Part shown: piece by piece, positions 1 to 7,621 of the stretch
Layout of the letters: every line of letters starts with the position of its first letter
Numbering within the stretch: the stretch's first letter is position 1
Assembly: GCA_951812525.1 (NCBI GenBank)
Contig: OX638316.1
Coordinates: 186,001-250,000 of the forward strand
DNA length: 64,000 nt
Direction: 5' to 3'
Source of the DNA: an uncultured Poribacteria bacterium
GTDB taxonomy: Bacteria; Poribacteria; WGA-4E; WGA-3G
Translations under genes and position numbers: made by a program
The notes under the pieces: generated by a model
What the model was told of the DNA's origin: nothing
What the model saw: the letters and a program-made list of their open reading frames with translations, nothing else
Database searches by the model: none

Positions 1-180
1 CTGATAACACCAGAGCTACCTGTCCAAAGATTTATGGGTCAACCGCCAGAATACGTCTTTTTCTATATCGGAGAATATGAGCGAAAGACGAAGAGACTCC
101 AAGCCTATTACACGTTTTGGGGATCGCTGACAGGTTTCGGTGTGCTCGCTATTTTTTCTCTGTTAAGAGCTACAAGTTGA
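1..180 (+). CDS. Small membrane/lipoprotein-family protein, C-terminal part (partial at window edge)
   Basis: The open frame runs from base 1 to a TGA at 178-180, and its start lies outside the window. The 59 visible residues contain E-L-P-V-Q-R-F-M-G-Q-P-P-E-Y-V, then a basic Y-x-x-x-Y-E-R-K-x-K-R stretch, then a hydrophobic tail. The same order (P-E-R-L-I-G-K-S-P-E-Y-V, basic segment, hydrophobic segment) is found in the proteins at 941-1432 and 1443-1976, so this is a third member of that local family. The tail end overlaps a foreign fragment (165-353) and may have been replaced by it. No function is known to me. Confidence 0.6.
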   Translation: MITPELPVQRFMGQPPEYVFFYIGEYERKTKRLQAYYTFWGSLTGFGVLAIFSLLRATS

Positions 181-353
181 TTCGGACGTTGAATTTAAAG
201 CATCAGTCTGTGGGTCTCTATGAATCTCGAAGTCGTGCGGCGTATTGGAATGGTAGAAACGCACTCGGTGAACCTGTAGCGAGTGGGGTCTATTTTTTTA
301 CGCTCACGGCAGGAGAGTTTACTGCAACGAGAAAAAGATTGATAAGGAAGTAG
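165..353 (+). pseudogene. Remnant of a FlgD-Ig-like C-terminal (sorting-type) domain
   Basis: One frame across this stretch reads Y-K-L-I-R-T-L-N-L, then A-Y-W-N-G-R-N, G-E-P-V-A-S-G-V-Y-F-F and T-A-T-R-K-R-L-I-R-K before a TAG at 351-353. This order (W-x-G-R-x, G-x-x-V-A-S-G-V-Y, ending in a basic R-K tail) is the familiar FlgD-Ig/type-IX-like C-terminal domain found at the end of large secreted proteins. Only the last 60 or so residues remain. There is no plausible start and no upstream secreted protein, because the frame merges into the end of the preceding gene. I read it as the tail of a deleted large exported protein, joined here by recombination. Confidence 0.55.
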
Positions 354-417
354 TTGCGGGGATACGCCTCGCAACGTTAAACCTACTGATAACAACTCAT
401 AAAAGGAGAAAAACCTT

Positions 418-919
418 ATGAAAGCACTCGCTTGTCTATTGATTTTGGCAACCTTGCTCACCATACTACCCAAACCCGTTCAAGCCAACACTTCTGCCAG
501 AGCGATCCAAGACGCCAGAAATGATGCCGAAAGAGAGATAAACAAAGAACTCTGGTTTATGACTGGCTGTTGTGAGGTGCTTTTCCTTTCGTTATAATGA
601 CCACTTTAGCTTTTGGCGAAGATATTTCTTACATCGGTCCTATACCTCCTAATACTTGCCTGATCTTTGTTTTCGGTGTAGGATTGCTTCTGCCAACGGG
701 TTACGCTGCCCTGCATTCACCGGTTCCATCTGCGAGTCGGTTCTTGCGGAAAACATCCGATTACGTGATGCTTATACCGCCGCTTACAGAAACCGAATGA
801 AAAGAATGCGTGTAGCGCAGAGTGCAAAAGGTTGTTTGTTCGGCACATGACTATCTGGATCTCTCATCGTTACTGCTATAATTGTGCTTAGCGACATCGG
901 CACCACTAGGTCAGACTAA
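418..919 (+). pseudogene. Frameshifted copy of the GKSPEYV lipoprotein-like family
   Basis: A good ribosome site (AAAAGGAG) precedes ATG 418, which starts a signal-peptide-like segment (hydrophobic, ending V-Q-A). That frame stops at 595-597. Family homology then continues in a second frame (P-V-P-S-A-S-R-F-L-R-K-T-S-D-Y-V, about 715-765). Near 770 it moves to a third frame (A-Y-T-A-A-Y-R-N-R-M-K-R-M-R-V-A-Q-S-A-K-G-C-L-F-G-T). An in-frame TGA at 848-850 interrupts it before the hydrophobic tail, which ends at TAA 917-919. The pieces align in order with the intact copies downstream. At least two frameshifts and one nonsense codon mark it as a pseudogene. Confidence 0.6.
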
Positions 920-940
920 GAAGGAAACAAGGAGATTCTT

Positions 941-1432
941 GTGAAATTCGTGCTATATTTCTGTTATTTGTCAATCGTGTGGATCATTGCGTTTACAGGC
1001 TGCGGTATGAAACATAATGAGAATATACCACACGATTCTATACATCTTCAAGCAAAAACAGATGCTGAATTGGATGCCAGCCACGATGCCAATACGCTGG
1101 CTTATCTTGGAGCAGGCGTGAGTGTTCCTTTCGCCGCTGCGCCGTGTGGTGTGACGTATGCTTTTATGACTGCGCCAACGGAATATCTCGGGGGTATTAT
1201 TGCTTTAGCAGGTTCTGCAGCGGTCTTAAGCCTACTGATTGCCCATCATAGCCGTCCGCCCAACCCGCCACCTGAAAGATTGATCGGAAAATCACCTGAA
1301 TATGTCAAGTTTTACGCCAAGATCTACCGCTCGAAAATGCGATCGCATCGAATGCGAGCCGTTGCCGCCGGATCTATCGTCGGTTGCGCTGCCATAACCG
1401 TCATGTCCGCTATTATTATCTCTAATTTGTGA
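941..1432 (+). CDS. Putative small lipoprotein, GKSPEYV-motif family, copy 1
   Basis: This 163-residue protein starts at GTG 941 behind a clear AAGGAGA site. Its first 21 residues form a hydrophobic signal ending F-T-G-C, a plausible lipobox, so the mature protein would be anchored at Cys21. A hydrophobic central segment (about 55-98) is followed by a proline-rich linker (R-P-P-N-P-P-P-E-R), the motif L-I-G-K-S-P-E-Y-V, a basic segment and a final hydrophobic stretch. The signal, the region after the Cys and the C-terminal third are nearly identical to the next gene, and the middles differ. I recognise no database family. The two genes lie 10 bases apart and are probably cotranscribed. Confidence 0.6.
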   Translation: MKFVLYFCYLSIVWIIAFTGCGMKHNENIPHDSIHLQAKTDAELDASHDANTLAYLGAGVSVPFAAAPCGVTYAFMTAPTEYLGGIIALAGSAAVLSLLIAHHSRPPNPPPERLIGKSPEYVKFYAKIYRSKMRSHRMRAVAAGSIVGCAAITVMSAIIISNL

Positions 1433-1442
1433 GGAGATTCTT

Positions 1443-1976
1443 GTGAAATTCGTGCTATATTTCTGTTGTATATCAATCGTCTGGGGCATTGCGTTTGTTG
1501 GCTGCGGTATGAAACATAATGAGAATATGCTGTCCGATTCTATACGTTTTCAGGCAAAAACAGATGCTGAATCCGATGCGAAACAAGAGGTCGATTTACT
1601 GGCTTACTTTGGAACAGGCGTGAGCGCGCCTCTCGCCGTAGGGACATGTTGTTTGATGGCTGGATGCATTGGCATGTTAATCGTTGATGAAAATGTGGAC
1701 TTTTTTCCGTCCATTAGTGCCTCAGTGGTTTCTGCAGCAATTTTAAGCATAGGGATTACCGATCATAGCCCTCCACCAAATCCGCCACCTGAGAGGTTGA
1801 TCGGAAAATCACCTGAATATGTCAAGTTTTATGCCAATGCCTATCGCGAAAAAATGCGATCGTATCGAATGCGAGCCGTTACCGCCGGATCTATCGTCGG
1901 TTGTGCTGCCATGACCGCCGCGACCGTTATTATTCGGCTTATTTATCATGCGATGAGGTCGGGTGGTCATGATTGA
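1443..1976 (+). CDS. Putative small lipoprotein, GKSPEYV-motif family, copy 2
   Basis: This 177-residue paralogue starts at GTG 1443 with the same GGAGATTCTT leader as copy 1, so the duplicated unit includes the ribosome site. The signal ends F-V-G-C, a lipobox-like Cys21, and is followed by G-M-K-H-N-E-N as in copy 1. Two hydrophobic segments occupy about residues 55-105. The P-N-P-P-P-E-R-L-I-G-K-S-P-E-Y-V block and basic R-E-K-M-R-S-Y-R-M-R-A-V region are almost unchanged, and the C-terminus is about 8 residues longer. The divergent middle with conserved ends suggests selection on export and on the motif region. Function is unknown. Confidence 0.6.
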   Translation: MKFVLYFCCISIVWGIAFVGCGMKHNENMLSDSIRFQAKTDAESDAKQEVDLLAYFGTGVSAPLAVGTCCLMAGCIGMLIVDENVDFFPSISASVVSAAILSIGITDHSPPPNPPPERLIGKSPEYVKFYANAYREKMRSYRMRAVTAGSIVGCAAMTAATVIIRLIYHAMRSGGHD

Positions 1977-2399
1977 AATAAAACACGCAATAAGTAGTTT
2001 TGAACTCACGAATTTTCACTGTAAATGTTTGCCGACTATTTTTCTTGAAAAATACTACTGATTATGATCTCAAGTGATTGTCAGGCTGAGTAGACGATGT
2101 GTGAAGGGACCAGAGATTTTGGCAATTTTATCTTTTAATATAGGTGGTTAGAGATCATCTCATGAATGCCATCATCAACGCCAGATTAAACCGCGCTGCT
2201 CTGTAGATACCCAAGATACCGAAAACCTTATGAAAGCATCTATGGCTAAAAACGCGCGCTAAAAGCATATCAGCACGCGCTCCATAGCTTAAGGCGTGGT
2301 TATACGGTCAAACTCTATCCAATGTCTTGTTAGTAACTACGTCGCCTATTTACACAATTACTTCTGCAAACTCCCAATTCAGGAAATGTCTATTTTTTT
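1977..2399. other. Gene-free spacer between lipoprotein cluster and ATP synthase operon
   Basis: About 420 bases without a convincing open frame on either strand. I looked for transposase remnants and RNA-like structure and saw only a weak, widely spaced inverted pair (CTATGG and CCATAG around 2240-2290). Nothing here can be named. Confidence 0.5.
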
Positions 2400-2428
2400 T
2401 TGCATTCTCATAATTCGCGTGTTATAAT
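2400..2428 (+). promoter_or_regulatory. Sigma70-type promoter of the ATP synthase operon
   Basis: TTGCAT (2400-2405) and TATAAT (2423-2428) are separated by exactly 17 bases. The expected start is about 2435, some 60 bases before the first gene of the operon. The -10 is a perfect consensus and the -35 matches at four of six positions. Confidence 0.7.
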
Positions 2429-2493
2429 ATATAGCGTTGCTTAATGAGAGAAATCCCTTCTAACACCATTTTCATTTTATTGGAGCAATCGTT

Positions 2494-2787
2494 ATGTTTA
2501 AACGTCGGCTCGACCAATTCAAACATGAAAATGTGGGAATGTTCGACCTCGCTTCTATCGGGATAACGCTTGTGCTCGCTATTTGCCTTGGCTATTTCGG
2601 AGGTAAGTGGATTGGTGGAAAATTAGGCAACGCAGCAATAGGATCTTATATCGGGTTTGGCCTCGGCGTCACTGCTGGATTCATGGAAATGTTTCGTTCG
2701 GTGGCGCGCTCGAACCGGCGACTTGAAAGGCAAGCAAAGCAGCGTCGCTCGACTTCAGAACAGACAGATGACCCCAAAAAAGGCTAA
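2494..2787 (+). CDS. atpZ: AtpZ/AtpI-family small membrane protein
   Basis: This 97-residue protein has two hydrophobic helices (about residues 20-40 and 48-66) with glycine-rich packing (G-Y-F-G-G-K-W-I-G-G-K and G-F-G-L-G-V), followed by a basic hydrophilic tail. This is the pattern of the AtpZ (AtpQ/AtpI-like) proteins that open many F-type ATP synthase operons and are proposed to help metal uptake or c-ring assembly. It starts at ATG 2494 behind GGAG and is the first gene after the operon promoter. The family is identified mainly by size, helices and position, so the exact subfamily name is uncertain. Confidence 0.75.
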   Translation: MFKRRLDQFKHENVGMFDLASIGITLVLAICLGYFGGKWIGGKLGNAAIGSYIGFGLGVTAGFMEMFRSVARSNRRLERQAKQRRSTSEQTDDPKKG

Positions 2788-2861
2788 CATCCGAAAGCAT
2801 CCGAGAGCGGTAAATTTCGGCGATTGTAATTTGCCGTTATTTTGACAAAGGAGTCACTTAG

Positions 2862-3269
2862 ATGGGTCCCGTTTTGGAAGTAGGCGACCGATTTATCCGC
2901 CAAGTCTACATTTTGACAATCTGCCTCACCATAGTTGTTGCAGCAGCATTGTTAGGATTCAAACGCCCCGCACTCCCCAGTTTTCTTATCGGCAGTGCCA
3001 TTAGTCTCAGTCTATTCTGGTCGATCGAATTCGCAGTACGTCGCCTGATCCAGCCTGGGAAAACGAAGCGGACAAAGTACTTACTCGGCTTCGTTGCGAT
3101 CGGTAAATACACAGTGCTCGGCGTATTACTTTATTTTTTGTTTAAAATGGAGTGGATGAATATTTATGCGTTCGCTGGAGGGATAGTCTTAGTGCAAGGC
3201 GCGATTATTATCAAAGCAATCGTCTTGCTTATGTCCATTCTTTCCAATAAGGGTTCCAATCAACTGTGA
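2862..3269 (+). CDS. atpI: ATP synthase subunit I-like membrane protein
   Basis: A 135-residue protein with four predicted membrane helices (about 16-34, 38-56, 75-95 and 102-122). It starts at ATG 2862 behind AAGGAG. Its place between the AtpZ-like gene and atpB, and its four-helix size, match the subunit I family, which acts as a c-ring assembly chaperone in other bacteria. A basic loop (K-T-K-R-T-K) separates helices 2 and 3. The sequence family is fast evolving, so the call rests largely on topology and position. Confidence 0.7.
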   Translation: MGPVLEVGDRFIRQVYILTICLTIVVAAALLGFKRPALPSFLIGSAISLSLFWSIEFAVRRLIQPGKTKRTKYLLGFVAIGKYTVLGVLLYFLFKMEWMNIYAFAGGIVLVQGAIIIKAIVLLMSILSNKGSNQL

Positions 3270-3346
3270 GGTGGGGTTTACAAGTCAACTTTGAATTGAA
3301 AAGTGTCCAAAACTACCGCTATATTTAAGAAACACTAACAACACAC

Positions 3347-4165
3347 ATGAAAAAACTATCGTTTATCTATCTGGTTGTCGGACTCAGTTTGGCAATAGTA
3401 GCCGAGAGTTTCGCAGCCCGTAGTTTGCTCTATCCGATTTCACAGATTTTACCGGATGACATAATCCCTGAACCGACTCGGTGGCATCAGCCGGATCTAA
3501 TCCCCAACACATACTTTGCAGTTATCGTCTTAACACTGTTTTTTATTTTCGTTACCCGGAAGTTGAAACGTATACCTGAAGGGAAAGGACAAACACTTTT
3601 AGAGCTGTTTGTCGGCGGTATCATGGACTTCTTCGGGAACATTTTAGGCGACCACGGCAAAAAGTACGTTCCATTCGTTGGCTCCTTTTTCATTTTCATT
3701 CTCTTCCTGAATTACCTGGGTGTCATTCCAGGTCTTCAACCCCCAACAGCAGATTTGAATACAACGCTTGCCCTAGGTATAACGGCTTTGATAGGGGTTC
3801 AAATTATCGCTATTAAAGAGAACGGGATAGGGGGCTATCTGAAACATTTGGCTGGTAACCCGCCATGGTTAGGGGTTTTGATGTTTCCACTTGAAATTAT
3901 CGCGCAGTTATCGCGTGCGGGTTCACTTGCTATCCGGCTTTTCGGAAACATTTTTGGCGAAAAATCGGTTGTTATTGAACTGACAAAACTCGGACTTATT
4001 GTGCTGATAGCAGATGCCATACCATTTATTCCGGTTCAGGTGCCGATGCTGTTCTTCGGACTGTTTGCTGGCTTTCTGCAGGCATTCGTATTTACTATCT
4101 TAATATCTATCTACATCGTGCTGTTCATAGAACACGGTGAAGAAGCGCATGAAGCGCATCACTAA
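3347..4165 (+). CDS. atpB: F1Fo ATP synthase subunit a
   Basis: This 272-residue integral membrane protein forms the ion half-channels next to the c-ring. An N-terminal signal-like helix (residues 1-24, ending S-F-A-A) is followed by five or six further helices. The key stator arginine is Arg197 in A-I-R-L-F-G-N-I-F-G-E, the family signature helix. The C-terminal helix ends in an acidic and histidine-rich tail (E-H-G-E-E-A-H-E-A-H-H). Length and motif order are normal. There is no strong ribosome site before ATG 3347. It is followed after 51 bases by the c subunit gene. Confidence 0.95.
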   Translation: MKKLSFIYLVVGLSLAIVAESFAARSLLYPISQILPDDIIPEPTRWHQPDLIPNTYFAVIVLTLFFIFVTRKLKRIPEGKGQTLLELFVGGIMDFFGNILGDHGKKYVPFVGSFFIFILFLNYLGVIPGLQPPTADLNTTLALGITALIGVQIIAIKENGIGGYLKHLAGNPPWLGVLMFPLEIIAQLSRAGSLAIRLFGNIFGEKSVVIELTKLGLIVLIADAIPFIPVQVPMLFFGLFAGFLQAFVFTILISIYIVLFIEHGEEAHEAHH

Positions 4166-4216
4166 TTTTGTGGGACAAGTGTAACCTGTCCCTTATCTGT
4201 CCAAGGAGGACCTTTC

Positions 4217-4522
4217 ATGATTTATTTAGCAGTGTTGGCGTTCGGTGTAACTTTAGGATTGCCGATCGCCGTTATTTTCGCCTCAAGGGCACAAGGCAGT
4301 GCGACAAGCACGGCTCTTGAGGGTATTGCACGTCAACCCGAAGCCACGGGGCAGATCCAAACTGCAATGATTATCGGTTTGGCACTCATCGAATCGCTCG
4401 TTATCTACGCGCTGTTAATGTTCTTTATCTTGCAGGCAAAACTCCCTGAAGGCGAAATGCTGAAAGAGATGATTGATGCAGACGCGAGACGAGTCGCGAC
4501 AGATGTCAGAAGCGAAAATTAA
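4217..4522 (+). CDS. atpE: F1Fo ATP synthase subunit c with C-terminal extension
   Basis: The first 76 or so residues form a standard c-subunit hairpin: helix 1, the polar loop G-I-A-R-Q-P-E-A (Arg39-Gln40-Pro41), and helix 2 with the ion-carrying Glu59 in L-I-E-S-L-V-I-Y. Gln26, Glu59, Ser60 and Tyr64 line up with ligands of the Na+-binding c subunit of Ilyobacter tartaricus, although the usual helix-1 proline is not at the matching place. Unlike the typical 75-90 residue subunit, this one carries about 24 extra charged residues at the C-terminus (from Q-A-K-L-P-E-G-E-M to the end). ATG 4217 follows AAGGAGG. Confidence 0.93.
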   Translation: MIYLAVLAFGVTLGLPIAVIFASRAQGSATSTALEGIARQPEATGQIQTAMIIGLALIESLVIYALLMFFILQAKLPEGEMLKEMIDADARRVATDVRSEN

Positions 4523-4575
4523 ATAACTCCTGACTGAAGACGTACCGCAAGGCTTGCAGCTGAGACAGAAATGTC

Positions 4576-5253
4576 GTGACGAAATTTGCCAACTCGGACG
4601 TCTTCAGTTTCAAAACAGAGTACAGAAAATTTATGCAAAACCTCAAATATAGGATTGCAAACTGTGGCTTATATGCCTGCTGCGTTATTCTAATGAGCAT
4701 CTGCGTCAACAGTGCATTCGCTGCGGATGCCCCTGCTGGTGACGGCGGATTGTTAAGCCTGCTGGGAATTGACCCAAAGACGATTATCATCCAAGTCATC
4801 GGGTTTTTGATTGTGCTGGCGGTTCTTTGGAAATTTGTCTTCGGGAAGGTCGGTGGACTTTTAGAAGAACGTAGGTCTGAAATTGCCACACAATTGGAGC
4901 AACTGAGGACAGACCGCGAAGAGTTGGATCAGTTGACTGCAGAGACGCGCCAACGCTTATCCGATATTGAGACCGAGGCACAAACCAAAATCCAAGCTGC
5001 AATTGAACAGGGCAATGCTGAGCGTCAGGAAATTCTGACACAAGCACGCCAAGAAGCAGAAGATGAGGTTGCCAGAGCCAGAACAGAGATTCAGCGTGAA
5101 AAAGATGAAGCGATCTCGGAATTGCGCGGCGTTGTTGCCGAACTCGCGATTGATGCTGCCAGCAAAATCATAAGCGCGGAACTGAATACGGAGCGGCATC
5201 AGCATATTATTGATGCATCTATCAGCAGGTTGCCGACGGATCCACGTTCGTAG
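4576..5253 (+). CDS. atpF: F1Fo ATP synthase subunit b
   Basis: The peripheral stalk subunit, up to 225 residues from GTG 4576. ATG 4633 (206 residues) is an alternative start, and neither has a clear ribosome site. A signal-peptide-like segment ending N-S-A-F-A-A-D (about residues 35-54) precedes the usual membrane helix I-I-Q-V-I-G-F-L-I-V-L-A-V-L-W-K-F-V-F-G (about 74-93). From residue 100 on, a long charged coiled coil (E-E-R-R-S-E-I-A-T-Q-L-E and onward) runs to the delta-binding C-terminus. The extra N-terminal signal resembles the b subunits of some deltaproteobacteria. There is a single copy, with no b' gene seen. Confidence 0.9.
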   Translation: MTKFANSDVFSFKTEYRKFMQNLKYRIANCGLYACCVILMSICVNSAFAADAPAGDGGLLSLLGIDPKTIIIQVIGFLIVLAVLWKFVFGKVGGLLEERRSEIATQLEQLRTDREELDQLTAETRQRLSDIETEAQTKIQAAIEQGNAERQEILTQARQEAEDEVARARTEIQREKDEAISELRGVVAELAIDAASKIISAELNTERHQHIIDASISRLPTDPRS

Positions 5254-5347
5254 GACGTACCAATTTAGGCGATCTCTTTAGGAATGTTATTTTGGCGTAA
5301 CTTGCGGGCCAAAAACTTGCTGTTACACTATCAAGGTGAAACCCACT

Positions 5348-5887
5348 ATGAGAGATATTCGGGTTGCAAAACCTTATGCTCGTGCCCTATACGATGCAGC
5401 GTTGGAACAAAATGTCTTGGCAGAAATTGTTGCAGATATAGATCAGCTGCGAGCGTTGATTGAAGCGTCTGAGGAGTTTGGGCGATTAATATCAAGCCCT
5501 GTTCTGTCTCCGCAATTTAAAAGCGAGACATTCGAGCGAATTTTTGCCGACGCTACACATCCACTGACAATCAACTTTCTCAAGTTACTCGCATTAAAGC
5601 AACGTGAACGCTATCTTTCTGCGATGATGGATGTCTTTTCAGCGATAGTTGATGAAGCTGCGGGCAGGCTTGTCGCACAAGTGACGACAGCAGTGCCGCT
5701 AACACCAGAGCAAGAGACGCAACTCACACAGTTATTAGGGACATACTCGGGAAAACAGGTGCGCTTGGAAAACACAATTGACGCAGAAATTCAGGGCGGA
5801 TTTATTGTGAAATTAGACGACACTGTTTTTGATGCCAGCGTCGCCACACAACTACAACACCTGAGGCAACAACTCGCACAAGGGTAA
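5348..5887 (+). CDS. atpH: F1Fo ATP synthase subunit delta
   Basis: A 179-residue delta (OSCP) subunit that links F1 to the peripheral stalk. The N-terminal helical domain opens V-A-K-P-Y-A-R-A-L-Y-D-A-A, the family signature. The C-terminal part contains T-T-A-V-P-L-T-P-E-Q and G-G-F-I-V-K-L-D-D-T-V-F-D-A-S-V, also diagnostic. I prefer ATG 5348 over the in-frame GTG at 5336, because AAGGTGA at 5333-5339 is well spaced from the ATG and would overlap the GTG. Confidence 0.92.
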   Translation: MRDIRVAKPYARALYDAALEQNVLAEIVADIDQLRALIEASEEFGRLISSPVLSPQFKSETFERIFADATHPLTINFLKLLALKQRERYLSAMMDVFSAIVDEAAGRLVAQVTTAVPLTPEQETQLTQLLGTYSGKQVRLENTIDAEIQGGFIVKLDDTVFDASVATQLQHLRQQLAQG

Positions 5888-5988
5888 CTGCACTACGTAT
5901 GGAAACCGCACCTACCCATTCTTTATAGAGTCGGAGCGATATAGGGCAAAACTAAAAGACGATCGCGACTCCACAGGGGACTGAAAAT

Positions 5989-7512
5989 ATGGCAAGAGAA
6001 GTCCGACCGGACGAAATATCAAATATCCTTAAACAACAACTGCAACAGTTTGAACAGGACGTGGATGTCTATGATTCCGGCACAGTGCTGGAGGTAGGCG
6101 ATGGCATTGCGCGCGTGCATGGGCTTGCTAATGCTATGGCAAGTGAAATGATCGAATTCCCGAACGACATCTACGGCATCGCTTTTAACCTTGAAGAAGA
6201 TAACGTCGGTTGCGTTCTGTTCGGTGAAGACCAACTCATCCACGAAGGCGATACTGCCAAACGGACAGGAAGGCTCCCAGAAGTCCCTGTCGGTGAAGCA
6301 CTTCTCGGACGGATTGTCGATGCACTCGGTCAGCCGCTTGACGGCTTAGGTCCTATCGAAACTGAACACCGATTGCCGGTCGAGCAGAAAGGTCTCGGTA
6401 TCGTTCAACGGCAACCGGTTAGCGAGCCGCTTTATACGGGCTTAAAAGCTATTGATAGTTTAACGCCAATCGGGAGAGGTCAACGTGAACTTATCATCGG
6501 TGACCGCCGAACGGGTAAGACGGCTATTGCGATTGACACTATCCTGAGTCAGAAGGATACAGATGTCTACTGTATCTATGTTGCTATCGGACAAAAAGGA
6601 TCGACCTTAGCACAGGTTGCGAGTACGCTTCGCGAGTATAACGCGATGGAGTATACGACCATCGTCTCTGCATCTGCGAGTACACCGTCACCACTTCAAT
6701 ACATCGCACCGTACAGCGGGACTGCGATGGGTGAATATTTTAGAGACAACGGTAAACACGCGCTGATTATATACGATGACCTGACGAAACACGCATGGTC
6801 ATACCGCCAGATGTCGCTACTTTCACGAAGACCTCCGGGACGAGAAGCATATCCGGGTGATGTATTTTACTTACATTCACGTCTGTTAGAACGCGCTGCG
6901 AAACTCAGTGATGAGTTAGGTGGTGGTTCACTTACGGCATTGCCGATCATCGAAATCTTTGAAGGCGATTTGACGACCTATATTCCTACGAACGTCATTT
7001 CTATCACCGATGGACAGATATACCTTACATCAGATCTGTTTAACCAAGGCGTGAGACCGGCAATTGATGTCGGTACATCTGTTTCACGTGTCGGTGGAGA
7101 TGCGCAAGTTAAAGCTATGAAATCGGATCAAGTTGCGGGTACTCTCAAACTGGATCTTGCCAGTTTCCGCGAAGTTGCAGCGTTTGCCCAATTCGGATCG
7201 GACTTGGATGCGTCAACGCAATCTCTACTCCAGCGTGGTACACGTCTCGTTGAATTGCTGAAGCAACCAGAAAATCAACCGATGTCTGTCGAACGTGAAG
7301 TGGCTTCCATCTTCTGTGGAACCAACGGTTACTTAGACGATGTTCCAGAAACGGAAGTCGCGCGGTTTGAATCCGAATTCCTGCAATACCTCGATAGGAA
7401 TCATGCAGACTTTCTCACAGAAATAGCGGAAACAGGTGAGTTGAGCGATGAATCGCTTGAAACATTAAACGACGCGGTGAAAGCGTTCAAAGAAAACTGG
7501 GCTACCTCATAA
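5989..7512 (+). CDS. atpA: F1Fo ATP synthase subunit alpha
   Basis: A 507-residue alpha subunit of normal length. The beta-barrel domain is at about 25-92. The nucleotide domain has a P-loop at 171-178 reading G-D-R-R-T-G-K-T; most alphas have Q where the second R is. [24 protein letters not shown] and the arginine-finger segment [10 protein letters not shown] follow. The C-terminal helical domain is complete. ATG 5989 lies about 100 bases after atpH. This is the non-catalytic nucleotide-binding subunit of F1. Confidence 0.97.
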   Translation: MAREVRPDEISNILKQQLQQFEQDVDVYDSGTVLEVGDGIARVHGLANAMASEMIEFPNDIYGIAFNLEEDNVGCVLFGEDQLIHEGDTAKRTGRLPEVPVGEALLGRIVDALGQPLDGLGPIETEHRLPVEQKGLGIVQRQPVSEPLYTGLKAIDSLTPIGRGQRELIIGDRRTGKTAIAIDTILSQKDTDVYCIYVAIGQKGSTLAQVASTLREYNAMEYTTIVSASASTPSPLQYIAPYSGTAMGEYFRDNGKHALIIYDDLTKHAWSYRQMSLLSRRPPGREAYPGDVFYLHSRLLERAAKLSDELGGGSLTALPIIEIFEGDLTTYIPTNVISITDGQIYLTSDLFNQGVRPAIDVGTSVSRVGGDAQVKAMKSDQVAGTLKLDLASFREVAAFAQFGSDLDASTQSLLQRGTRLVELLKQPENQPMSVEREVASIFCGTNGYLDDVPETEVARFESEFLQYLDRNHADFLTEIAETGELSDESLETLNDAVKAFKENWATS

Positions 7513-7532
7513 TTTAGGGTGTCCATTTTGTC

Positions 7533-7590
7533 AATGTAAAGTTAAGACAAATTGCTCACATAATGTAAAGCTAAGACATATTGCTCGCTA
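7533..7590. repeat. Two tandem copies of a 29-base unit between atpA and atpG
   Basis: Bases 7533-7561 and 7562-7590 both begin AATGTAAAG and continue with TTAAGACA or CTAAGACA and ATTGCTCRC, with only a few differences. A partial third echo (GCTAATCGCTCACA) follows at about 7588. The copies lie in the intergenic leader of atpG, just upstream of its ribosome site (TTTGGAG). Confidence 0.55.
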
Positions 7591-7621
7591 ATCGCTCACA
7601 ATTTGGAGTTAATACGGAAAA

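Noticed and set aside
195-473. 92-codon minus-strand frame across the FlgD-like remnant
   Set aside because: It is antisense to a recognisable remnant and to the start of the next family copy, with no family match.
1977-2399. Spacer considered as an insertion-sequence remnant
   Set aside because: No transposase motif on either strand and no clear terminal inverted repeats or target duplication.
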